A stretch of 64,000 nucleotides of DNA. Source: Siphonodentalium dalli (lineage: Eukaryota > Mollusca > Scaphopoda > Gadilida > Siphonodentaliidae). The DNA lies in assembly GCA_032622095.1 (NCBI GenBank), contig CP136069.1:67791319-67855318 (forward strand), read 5' to 3'. Of this stretch, positions 1-11,100 are shown piece by piece (the stretch's first letter is position 1; every line of letters begins with the position of its first letter). The notes below the pieces were generated by a model, which was not told the origin of the DNA, ran no database searches, and saw nothing but the letters and a program-made list of their open reading frames with translations. Made by a program: the position numbers and the translations under genes.

Positions 1-289
1 TGAAAAAGATGCAAATGAGATGAGTGAGATACCAGCTTATAACTGTTTTCTGATACCATTGGAGGAGAAATTGTTTAATACATGGGATAGTTCTGCAGTA
101 AAAATTTGCCAGATAAGCGATCGCAGGGTAGAATTCTGCATTCGACTGGTAGACACTGACATAGTCGGCATTATTAAGAGGGTTAATGGGGTCAATATCA
201 CATGTAAACCAAGACAGTGGTTAGGTGGATTGTACTACTCATGTATATATGATTTGGATATTAAGGTTAATCCATATTCTATAAAATGA
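1..289 (+). CDS. C-terminal end of an unrecognised reading frame (partial)
   Basis: A reading frame is open from the window edge (codons from base 2) to a TGA at 287-289, giving about 95 residues. It contains a Met at base 20, but the frame is open upstream of it, so this is probably the last exon or tail of a longer protein. The peptide includes LIPLEEKLFNTWDSSAVKIC and a tail QWLGGLYYSCIYDLDIKV. I do not recognise the family and see no canonical AATAAA just downstream. It could be the 3' end of a neighbouring host gene or of a transposon open reading frame. It is in the same orientation as RICTOR, about 1.8 kb upstream. Confidence 0.4.
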   Translation, partial: EKDANEMSEIPAYNCFLIPLEEKLFNTWDSSAVKICQISDRRVEFCIRLVDTDIVGIIKRVNGVNITCKPRQWLGGLYYSCIYDLDIKVNPYSIK

Positions 290-1320
290 GAGAAAATTGA
301 ATTTGTGAGTCTGAAAAAAATTACATGCAAATTTTTCCCGACAACCCCCCCCCCCCTAAATGAATAAGGAAAAATTTACGTGTAAATTTTTTACGCCTAT
401 GTACCCCCCCCCACCCCCGGTACGTTGTGTCCCGCAGTTTTTTCCGCCCCCCCCCTGTTATATACGGGATTTCCATTCAATGCAATACTGAATAATCGCC
501 TATTAAGAGGGGCGAAACAACTGAAAATGAATGATTTTTTGTCTATTTTCCACGTAAATTTAAGAATTTTTCACATTTATCACCGCAATCATTGCATTTA
601 ATTACTTTGTATTTATAAGTGTGTAACCTGCTATATCATAGCACAAACATTTCCCGAATACCTGTGCTTTTGTATTCATTTGTGCCGAATCTCCCTAAAA
701 CGGTGACTTTTTGATGAATTTTGGGGTGAGGGTTGAAATAATCTTACATAACACATCACGTGTTAAATATGATGACATATTCAGCATACTGTCGTATGCG
801 GTATATATATACGCACTTTTCTAGACTATATACGATATCCTCGGGCAAAACAATATTGATATATCGCCCATTAAGTGAGGCAAAAAATTTGAAAAATTGC
901 GCTATTTTGTCTATTTTTACAATAAATCTAAACAAAATCTTCGTTATATCAGAGAAATCGTACCACTATCATAGTAAATATCTAGAGGTATATATACTAC
1001 AATATTTTAGCGCAAAATGTTCGCGTTTCTATACTTATATTTCTCATTTTGCCGAATTTTACAAAAACAGGGATTTTTTGCTGAATTTTGGCACTTAATC
1101 AGCTAAAAATCATCTTTTGCATCATTTGTATATTTCACACCGGGTCCTATCCGATGCGGAATGTCATAACCTTCAAAATGATGTATCACAAGCCCGTGTG
1201 TGGTACCGGTGGACTAAACTCCTACTTTTAGTGAGCTTTTTGACTTCGTCCGCTCTACTACATGTATAAAGATACCGGTACTTCAGGAAAAGTGTTCGTC
1301 GATACAAACGATGCTATGTT
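290..1320. other. intergenic, AT-rich with C-runs; no gene seen
   Basis: There are three C-rich tracts near 346-356, 403-418 and 446-455, and AT-rich sequence otherwise. Short open frames here show no family signature. Nothing else supported. Confidence 0.5.
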
Positions 1321-1324
1321 CCGA

Positions 1325-1585
1325 ATAAGCGAGATCACTGTTGGATCCATTCAGCCCCCATTCCACGGTTTAAGTGCTACAGGTCAAAGTTCTCGAGTAG
1401 TGCTCATTCCATATATATTGAGTTTTCCATATTTGAATATTCAAAATGAAGCTCTATATAATATATGAACGCTATTCCAGAACTTTGACCCGTAGCAATG
1501 AATGCGCGGAACTGGGGCTGCATGGGGTGGATCCAATATCATGGCAATATGTATGGTAGCGACTCAGTGATCTCGGTAATATTAT
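1325..1585. repeat. imperfect foldback (inverted repeat) upstream of RICTOR
   Basis: The left arm (gagatcactg, ttggatccat, cagcccccattcc, gctacaggtcaaagttct) reappears inverted on the right (agaactttgacccgtagc, ggggctgcatggggtggatccaa, cagtgatctc). The arms pair around an AT-rich loop near 1410-1460. This is a MITE-like foldback of unknown family; borders are approximate. Confidence 0.6.
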
Positions 1586-2127
1586 ATAGTCTCTTGGAAA
1601 CAATTCTGTGTTGTGGATCGATTAATTGTTGGGTTTAACCGTGCACGTTTCCGTGCCTATATATTACGATGCGTACGAATACGATGTTGTATGTAGGTGT
1701 TGCACTGCTGATAAGATTTGCTATGTTCCCTCTCTTGTTCCGTGTGCTTCTGAAATTTAGGGCAAACTTGTATTTCTACTTCTTCTTCTACACATTACAC
1801 CGAGTCACCGACGCCTTCAATTTACTGAAGATTATGTGGATGTCCATGGGATGCGGGTATATAGCCTCCGCGGTCGAGTAACTTTATAAAGTTCTCCAAA
1901 GAATCTCCGCGACCGAGACGAATCGGGATTAAGTGAGCTGATATCAAACAAAGTTGTTGATATTTGGCATTCCACATCTGAAGCACACCCAGCTAGCATT
2001 CGGGTTGGCATGATTGTCCATCAAAAAACTATATATACGGTACATTATCCATTTCCTGTCCTCTACCAGGTTCGTTTCGTTTCCCATTCCTACGTCTAAG
2101 TTTTTAATGCAACCGTTGGAAATTAAC
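1586..2127 (+). promoter_or_regulatory. putative RICTOR promoter / 5' UTR region
   Basis: This is the stretch before the RICTOR start. A TATA-like ctatatatac lies at 2029-2038 and a pyrimidine-rich stretch (tcgtttcgtttccc) near 2070-2085. The frame entering exon 1 is open back to an ATG at 2014, but similarity to RICTOR begins only at 2128. No transcription start can be fixed from sequence alone. Confidence 0.3.
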
Positions 2128-2141
2128 ATGGCGGCCGCCAT
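2124..2141 (+). promoter_or_regulatory. TISU/YY1-type initiator around the RICTOR start codon
   Basis: The start codon is embedded in taacATGGCGGC, which matches the TISU consensus SAASATGGCGGC at 11 of 12 positions (T for S at the first). ATGGCGGCCGCCAT (2128-2141) is a perfect 14-bp palindrome with the YY1-type core ATGGCGGC on both strands. A purine at -3 and G at +4 also give good Kozak context. TISU elements are known in genes with very short 5' UTRs; use here is inferred. Confidence 0.55.
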
Positions 2142-2182
2142 GGCTCGCCACGGTCGAAATATTAGAACTGGACGTATGAAAG
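2128..2182 (+). CDS. RICTOR: RICTOR exon 1 (start codon)
   Basis: Encodes MAAAMARHGRNIRTGRMK plus one base of the next codon, resembling the basic N-terminus of vertebrate RICTOR, which also starts MAA. The donor is aaag|gtattt, phase 1. In-frame ATGs upstream at 2014 and 2107 would add residues without similarity to the family, so 2128 is preferred. Confidence 0.85.
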
Positions 2183-5100
2183 GTATTTGCATAATTAGTG
2201 AACGATCAAATGTGTAGACAGCATGCTTACAAAGAGCAGATAACACTCCACCCATATGTGATGGATAATTTCGAATATTTGCCTTTTGTTTGCATGAAAA
2301 ATTGCTTCTCAATTTGGTAACCGCCCCAGCCGATCTTCACTTTCTTTCACTTCCGCATGTCGAAATTCAAGGGTGTATTCGAATCCGTATTCTTCTGTAT
2401 TCGCAAACAGTAGAACACCAAGACCTGAACGTCTGTACTTGGACACAAAATTATTTGCAGACTCGGGTCTGGATTATCACTCGTTGAATTCAGTCAATCA
2501 GTGGTTAAAATCCAGACTCGAGAACATGTTACCTTACTCGTATTTAAATTTGCGCAGTACTATTTTTCGCGCAGATAGGTGCGCGAATTCAAAACTGAGC
2601 AAAAAATACTACTGCGCAAATTTAAATACGAGTAAGGTAGGCCTGTACTGTAGTGTCCGCGCACACGATCCCATTTGTCCCCGATTAATCCGGCTGCAGG
2701 ATAGGCTGACCACACCAGTTGGCTATATAGTATAGACTACATGTATAGTGACCATAGCACAATTTATCCGGCAGCCGGATTTAACCGGGCACAATCGGGA
2801 TCCTGTGTGCCAAAACTTTATTGGTCTATTCCTGCCAATACTGGCCTGTTCACTTTTGTTCAAATCGCCAAGAAGATGTTCGCGTTTTTGGTAACCTGTC
2901 GCAAACAATAAAAAATGTGGTTTCAAATACACCCCATTCGAATCCGCGTTCTTGTGTGTTTAAGACGCAAACAATAGACGCTCAAGAAAAACACGTGGTC
3001 TGTGATTGATGCCATATTTGAACACCGAAAACAGGTCAGGAAATGTTCCGTGCTATGATTCTCACTCCCCAGATTTCGATTCTAAACCAGTAAACATGAC
3101 TTCATGGTGTTCCGAGGCAAGTTCTCGGCAGTCCTCCGATTTTGAGGTGTGTTATTGCACTTGCTCACCTTAGCACACGTGGAATCAAAACTAGCTGCGC
3201 GACTGACCGAGCTCATTGGAAAACATGCGTGCATTGTAGCATCGTTGTGGTTAAAGAAAATTGTTCTAACGCCGTGTATATTCACTGCAACAATAAGTTA
3301 TCTGAGCCAATTGTCAACACCTTTGTAGTTCCATTGCAAGCGTGCCCAGGCGCCTGCAATCACGTGAATGTAATGTACATGGTGGGACATTGAATTGTTT
3401 TTGTTGGCAACCTTTTATTTGTCGACAACCTTTGATCTACCTAACGGTTTACATCCCATGTTAAGCTTGAGTCTGATTAATAACTTTCCGAAATTCGAGC
3501 ATGCATTGTGGTGAAGGATTGAAGATAATTTAATTCTGTTATACATTTATTTTCTGTGCCAGCAAATATTAGAGAGGGATGATGCTATGGTTAATTAAAC
3601 AATGTTTTGTTTCAGATAACATTGTATTTGTATTTAAATATCTTGTATTTCATAACAGTCCCTTTTTGATAATTATTAGGCTTGCCACGATTATTCGATT
3701 AATCGACTTACCTTCGGCAGGTGCGGTAGTCGACGGTTATTTACTTTCGTCGACTAATCGCCCGAGGGGGGTGGGTATGGTTGTGTAACTTGTGTATCGA
3801 TGTCATGCCTGGACATACAAATAACTGTTAACCGCGTATGCAGCACAATTCCGTTGCGGCGTCCCATGCCTTTGATGTTGCCACCCACATTTGGCGGTCA
3901 TCTTCAAAGAATTATGTGTGCGACATGTTCACACAGTACTTGCCTGGCTGGCGGCATCCTTCAGTTTGTCTTTGATGTCTGCGCCAACTTTTCACAGAGT
4001 CATCGCCGATGTGTGGGTGAATCTGATCAGCTATTGGTTGGAATATCTGTCAGCGTGTTAGGCCGTGGGTGGACCTGGGAAGGTTGCAAATAATTACCAT
4101 TAATACATGTATTCTCTTTTGGTGCCATTGTAAAAAAATGTCTTCAAGAAAACAATCCGATGTTTGGGAGTTCTTTGACAAGGGGTTACGTATATAATAT
4201 AAACTATTAATTTGTTTCATTATTTCTTGCAATTCTTTATTGAAAATGTCCAGGTTATACACGGCAGTAATTGTGACTGCATCCCCGTCACCCCAGGGTC
4301 CCCCACAAAAGCTCAAATACATCCCACTGTCTACCTATGTCCTCGTTAACTTCATTGTAAGTGCACGCCTTTCGCCGCAATTTCACCGATTAATGTGAAG
4401 CATGTGACCTGTCAAAATACGTAGCGGCGGCTTGGGAGTCGCGATCGAGATTAGCTTTACTTCGTGCAATTTTGCACAGTTACTGTCACATCGTACTCGT
4501 ATGCACTTTGCTCTAACTTTGCCAGAAACATCAGCAATATGGGCACTTGGCAGTATTTAATAGTAAGGGCCTGTTAAAAACTACATCGCGACGAATGAGA
4601 CTATGAGGGCATGAGTATTCCTTGTTGTATATGCAATAAAACAGTGTAAACACTAAACACGGAACATCGACAGTTTATAACTGTCTTCAAAATAAATGTA
4701 AAGAAGTCATCGTAATTTCGCATTTATCACTTGTTTACCTGGATGTAATACAGGGCGCATATCTTACCGATTAATCGACTAACCGTCGATTATAGCTGTC
4801 GATTATGAAAACTCATAGTCGTGGCAACCCTAATAATTATTATATAATTCAGCTTCCAAAACAGTGCTCCCAAACTTCAAATGAGCTAGGCGATCGGCAG
4901 GTGTAGCACACCTACCATTTTCCACAATCGAAGGACTGGTTCTCGGTGTTTGAATCGTCTTGAAGCTGTTCTGCATGTATGTGTTAGGTGTCTAGGTATA
5001 GCTATTGCGAACAGTAAACTATCAATATCTACTAGTAGGTGATTGGTTAAAACATCAAGAACAGTTCAGGAAAATGTTCTTCAGCTATGACTATCTCTCC

Positions 5101-8100
5101 CCAGTTTTCAATTAAAAAACCGTGCACATGAATTCGCGGTGTTCTGACTGTTCTCAGTGTTTGAATTGTAATGAACCTCTTCTCGGTGTAACTTAAATAT
5201 ACGTACATGTCTAGGCCTTGCTATTGCGAACAATCTGCATTCTTGGGATTTTTTTGCAAATGGTAAACTATCAATATTTTCTAGTACATGATTGGTTTGA
5301 ACAGCTAAAAAGTCCAAGAACATACTAGTATCATTACACCTTAATTGACGTTATGTTTGGTCATTTTCGGAGAACGTAGCAAAATACATCAGAAATGATA
5401 TGAACATTCTCTTTTGCTGTATTGTGTCACTATGTTAATCATTACATGTATTCATGGTATTTATTGGTTCAGTCCTGAACAGAGTGCGCTACCAGTAGTC
5501 TTCTACTCTACGAAAATCTTGACCATGGGGTTTACAGGCCAGTGTTTGAATCACAGGTCTACACATTTAAAAATTATACGTAACCTATTTTTTTTCTCAC
5601 CTGGTTTGTAACCCATAGGTTACACAAACTGTTATCACTGCAACTGGTATTATTAACTGTAGATGGGCAACTCATTGAACTAATGTCATGATTTTGAATG
5701 TCTCATTTTGGGACTTGATTGAGCAATAATTAGGTGAGAATCAGTTTTATCGCGAGACCTACATAAAACTTTGGTGCAAACTGTTTTTCGTTCCACTTTA
5801 AGAAACATCCGACCTCAAAGTTTCAGGCTTGGAATCATCTTGGTGTTTGAATCTGAATTCTTCAAAAATCAATACTATTGCGCAATAGGACTCACAATTC
5901 ATCTGCTTCTTCAAATTTTTTTATATCTTTTTATATTGATGTATTTTCAGCCCGTTATGATAGTGGTGACGATAAGGTGAAGTTGGACTTATCTGCAGGT
6001 AAGACATTATTATATTGTTGGTGTGCAGGTATGTTGTCACTCTCCAGTTGACTACCCAGAGATATTATTTACCGTACTTCCGTGGTTTCATGTTGAAATG
6101 ATTTCTGCTGTTGTCATGAGCATAAATATTCGTGTTTCCGCGATAACTGAGCATATAAGACCCATAAATATAACAACATTACAAGTACCGTATACTCTTG
6201 AGTGTCATTAATCATGCTGGAAATCATAGTCATTTCTTAAATGAGAGTCTGGTTTGGATAGGTTCTAATGTATGTGCAAAATCTGGACACAATCGGTACC
6301 TAATTTACTTGTAAATTTTGGTTATAAATATAAGTATTTACTGATTACTGATTCTGAATGTGCATTGAAAATTTCCACAGCTCCCTTCAGACAAATGTTT
6401 ATGTATGTTTATAAGTATTTAATGATTACTGATTCTGAATGTGCATTGAAAATTTCCACAGCTCCCTTCAGACAAAAGTTTATGTATGTTTTATAAAATT
6501 TAAAACCAAAACCGCTTTGGGTTAGAAACTTGTTTGATGACTTTAGATTCCTGGGCCCTGAATAGGAAGCCTTCCAAACAAACAAAAAATAATGGAAAAA
6601 TGTGGGAAAGTGACCGCAAATAGAGATATTAATAATAACTTTGATATTTGAATCTTCAAATAAAAAATGTAGCTGGGAATAGCAGAATTCTATGAAATGA
6701 AACTAAAAATTAAATAATATTTTAACATTTATTTTATGGCCATATGATAAACCGAAACTAGTTTTCGTGCAGTCAACTGAAAGAATTTGTAGCTTTGTAT
6801 AACAACAACATTAATCCTAATTATCATTTCAAAATTTATTATAGGCCCATATGATAATACGAAGCTAGTTCTGTCGGCGGTGGTTAAGCAGAAGACAGTG
6901 TCAAAAGCCAAGAAGGTTGGGTACCTGAACAGCTTCGTTCGACTCGTTTCTATCTACAATGTCAAGGAACTTGGATTCAGTCTGGAGGATATGTTTCTCT
7001 GGTGAGTATATGTATAAACAGAACACAATGCACATCTTAATTGAGAATTTATTATTGAATAAGTTGCGGACGGTGCTCGGATATATTTCATAAAAGCGGA
7101 GCTTGAGTGAAATGTGGCTATCTGCCATCTGCAATGATAAAATATTCTAGATTATGATGCAAGTTGTGTTCTGTATTTATTCGACACAATTTAATCCATG
7201 AATTTGACCACCATTGATACAATAACTACATTTATTGTGATTTAAGTCTGATAAAAAAAATGGTAATTATCTGTGCATTACCCAGAGCGGATTCTTGGCA
7301 TTATGTTCATCATTGCTCTTGGCAACAACATTAACATGAGGTAGTTCTGACAACATTTTTTCCATGGCTGGGATATATGTGCATCACGTCAACAGGTGTG
7401 GAATAAATACTCCTCATTTCTCCTGAATGGACTCTTATATTACCGGTGTGCTACGACCTGTACATCTTCCCCAGATTAACTGACCATTAGATGTTGAAGT
7501 AAAATAAATTCAGGTGGGGGGGGGGGGGGATTAATATCATCCATCATGACTTGGTATGTGGGATAGAAAAATCTCACCCTCGGGGCCAGATATTTGGGCT
7601 GGGCACAAGCCTTCTGACTTCAGTATTTCAATCAAATACAAGGGATTTATTTACATACAGGAAAAATGTCAATTTGATAACATCAACCTGGTATTCAGGT
7701 GGGATCTAATAATACCAAATGAATAATTAACATAGATATTAGTACTAATAGTAATTACTAATTTAATAGACATTGTTTCTGCACTATATTATGTATGTGT
7801 CTCTCACTTGAAATTTAGAAAATATCCTATTACATGTATATGAATTAGAGTGATAATGGTAAGTCTCATATCAAGCAGGATAAGCATAATCCATTGAACC
7901 AAAAGATATCTGACAATAACTTATAGGCATTTCCAATCCCATACATATATAAAATTTTCAAATGTTACTCTTGAGAAACTTGATCAAATTGACCTCTCAG
8001 TAAAATTCAAAATACTGACTCACAGAGCACTAGATTCACTCTCAATAGATTGAATTTTCAAAAATTGTCCGGGATAGATCCCCTGTACCTCCCAACATCA

Positions 8101-11100
8101 GGATGGGGATACCCCCTCCCAAACCTTCCCATGCTCATTGCAGGCCTTCGACTTTCGGGATATGCCTTTGGCATATCATTGTCTGAAAACAGGTACCCCA
8201 AAAAATCCCTGGATCCTTTACTGCAAAGCACGAGCAGGGTTAACCAGGCTTGTCAAAGTACCGCCGGTACCAAGGTAGTCGGTACCGGTACTGCGTTGGA
8301 ACTGCGGTACCGGTACTGGAGTTGTATTGTTTATTCCACTACATATCACACATTTAAAAGAGTATATTCTAATGTGGTAATTACTGGTAATGTATGGCAC
8401 TTTGTGCCAGTTTTTGGTGATTGTTGTGGATGACAAATACAACCATGTCAGACTATCCTAATGCACGTATGACACAGAAGCCACACATAAATGTGTGACA
8501 TACATGTACATGCATTAGTATAGTCTGAAATAGTTGGATTTATCACCCACAACAATCACCTAAAATGTGCCATAATTTAGGCAGCCTGATAGGTGTTAGA
8601 ACTTTTATGTTTAGGGCTTCAGGCGCTCAAATACATACATCGGAAAGAATCCTTATCTGCTGTCCACTTACAAGCACAACTGACTAGACTGACGCAATAA
8701 TTTGTTGACGGGTCACAGGTCACGTGACAGGTCAGAGGTGCCGACATCAAAGTAATCAAACTCAAAGGAAACACAGAGTGTTCCAGACTTCCGTGCATGG
8801 GCTGCGGGGTTGCAGGCTTCAATGCAATCCCGCCCACGCACGGCTGTCCGGAAAACTCTGTGTTCCCTTTAATGTCGGCATCCGCCGCCACGTGCTTGAT
8901 CTGTTGACACATAGTAGCATACCATAATGCAAGCGGCAGTTGCGGCACACTTAAAAGAGCAAAGTTCCTTCAATTTTAATCGATCTATTCTGATCTATTT
9001 ACTGTTTTTGGCGAGTACCGAGAACCGTCGGTATTGAGTATCAGAACCGGTACCGTTAAAACAGCCAAGTACCGCCGGTACCGGTACTGGTACCGTTTGA
9101 CAAGTCTGGGGTTAACCCTTTGGAGAGTATCTGTAACGTCATATACATGACGTCATGAGTAAATTTAACATCAACGTCATAGCATTAATTATTAACAAGT
9201 TCGGGTCAAAAATGTCCAATAATTCGTTTTAATTTATATGCATTTTTTGTTAACATGTGTTATCATAATCGATTGCACTTATACATTCAGGACATTATAT
9301 TAATCAAATAAGTCCTATACAAATCATTTATAAATCATATGATTTATTGAAGTTATGTCTACATAAAATAACACTTCCTGAAACGACATATATGTTGTTC
9401 TACTCCTCAACCGATAGACAAACATATATGTCGTTCTACTCGCCAATTGGTTAATAACTAACCATTGACACTGTAACACATGGAATTATCCCCCATCTAA
9501 GTTGAGCTACAGTGTCATTGACACTTTCATTTTGGCTCCTTATAGTCCTTACTAGTTACGAAAAGAGAAGCATGAAATACACCATCTTTAACCTTTTCTA
9601 TACTGAATGGATTCTCCCATTCAGTTATAAAAGTATACATTGGAATGGTCTATTATTCATTTGGAGGGATGTTCATGTAATAAAAGCAATTTGCAGTAGT
9701 GCTGGGACGGTTGGGGTTTTTTCCTAACCATATGGGCAAAACAAGTGTTTATTAAGCGTCCCGGAAACGTTGATATACATGCGATCACAAACGATGTCTT
9801 GGTCGTACAATGTGTTCCCGTTACGGCGATCAAAGTTTGAAATGTGTATAAATTAATTCAGTTTTGAGCCCAAACAAACTAAAATATAATATATATTAGT
9901 GGTGCGCTAGTATATCGATGTCTACGGGAGTTCCGCACCGCATAAACAACGCTTGCTTGCAAAACCTTCAGCGACGAAATATAGTTCCTCCCTTGTGTAT
10001 ATCCCGAGCACGATTAACCCAAACAAGGTACTGAAGGTAGGTATACTGTCGTTTAGTAATGTTTACTAGTGTTTGGGTATAGGCAGGTATGTATTAATCA
10101 CAGTGGCTACACGATGTTACTTCAATTATTTAATAAACAAATTCAAACAAAATTAAATCGTCGTGATTCATTACGCAAGCCCCAGCCAGTGTTTAGGAAT
10201 TAAAGTTATCGAACACATCACTAGATATACTCTGATTTCCCACTCCCAGTAGGCCTGTGTTTTTTCTGGATGTGCGACTTCATATTGGATGTTGATCCAG
10301 AATAAACGAATCGCGTTTGGCAGGCCTTGCATACCGCCCATTTCTTCTTCCTTTTTTTTTCGTCATCTTCAATTTAGGACTAAATGTCCCCAAACGTTCG
10401 ACTTCCGTTTTTGTAGGTCTTCTGTCATCGCTTTGAGACGAACTAATGGTAATGACAAAGGGGGGCAGTTTCAAGAAAACAGACATACTATTGATGACGT
10501 AGTAAAAGTCTAGACTTGATTGCTTTGATGTATGCCGCGGTGCGCGTGCAGCCGGAACGTCATGTAATGCCGCCAAAGGAAATTGGCATTGAATGTGTAG
10601 CAAGTGATTCACAGACTGACACAGATAAGAGTGTAGTTGTTGGTTTCATGTCTAGAAAAGCCGCCGGTGATCAAACAGGCATGTGTTGTGGGGTATATGA
10701 ATACACAATCAACTGTCCAAATCGCTTCTAAGCGGCTTACTCTCGTTACTTAAACTTCCGTAAAAGATTTCGGCAACATTTACACAGAGTACTATGATGA
10801 TAGTACAATCGTTATCAATATTAGGGTTATCCGGTTGTGGCCTCCTCCAACCGGTTGACACTCGTAACCGAACCGTAACCGGTTATCCGGACAACCATCC
10901 CAGCACTAATTTGCAGATAGACAAAAAGATAACACATGGTCAAAAGGATTTATATTAATTGGTTGGAAAAGTTCAGATAATAAGTTCAGCAAACAATGTT
11001 TGTTGAACTTGTTATCTGAACACTTCCTAAGGGAACTACTCATCAATGAGTAAATAGTATAGTATGGGTTAACTGAAGCCAACATAAGTAATGTATTCCT

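Larger units (their letters stand above)
8245..9108. mobile_element. hAT-type nonautonomous element, 8-bp TSD GGGTTAAC
   Basis: The ends are CAGGCTTGTCAAAG and CGTTTGACAAGTCTG (inverted), followed inward by accgccggtacc-rich subterminal repeats. A perfect 8-bp duplication, GGGTTAAC, flanks it at 8237-8244 and 9109-9116. It contains two further foldbacks (about 8390-8580 and 8739-8884). No transposase seen. Length 864 bp. Confidence 0.9.

Noticed and set aside
1669-1881. 70-codon hydrophobic open frame upstream of RICTOR
   Set aside because: No family signal, no neighbouring exon support, AT-rich setting; likely chance.
2014-2127. Upstream in-frame ATGs extending RICTOR exon 1
   Set aside because: The extra residues do not resemble RICTOR N-termini, and the ATG at 2128 has the better context.
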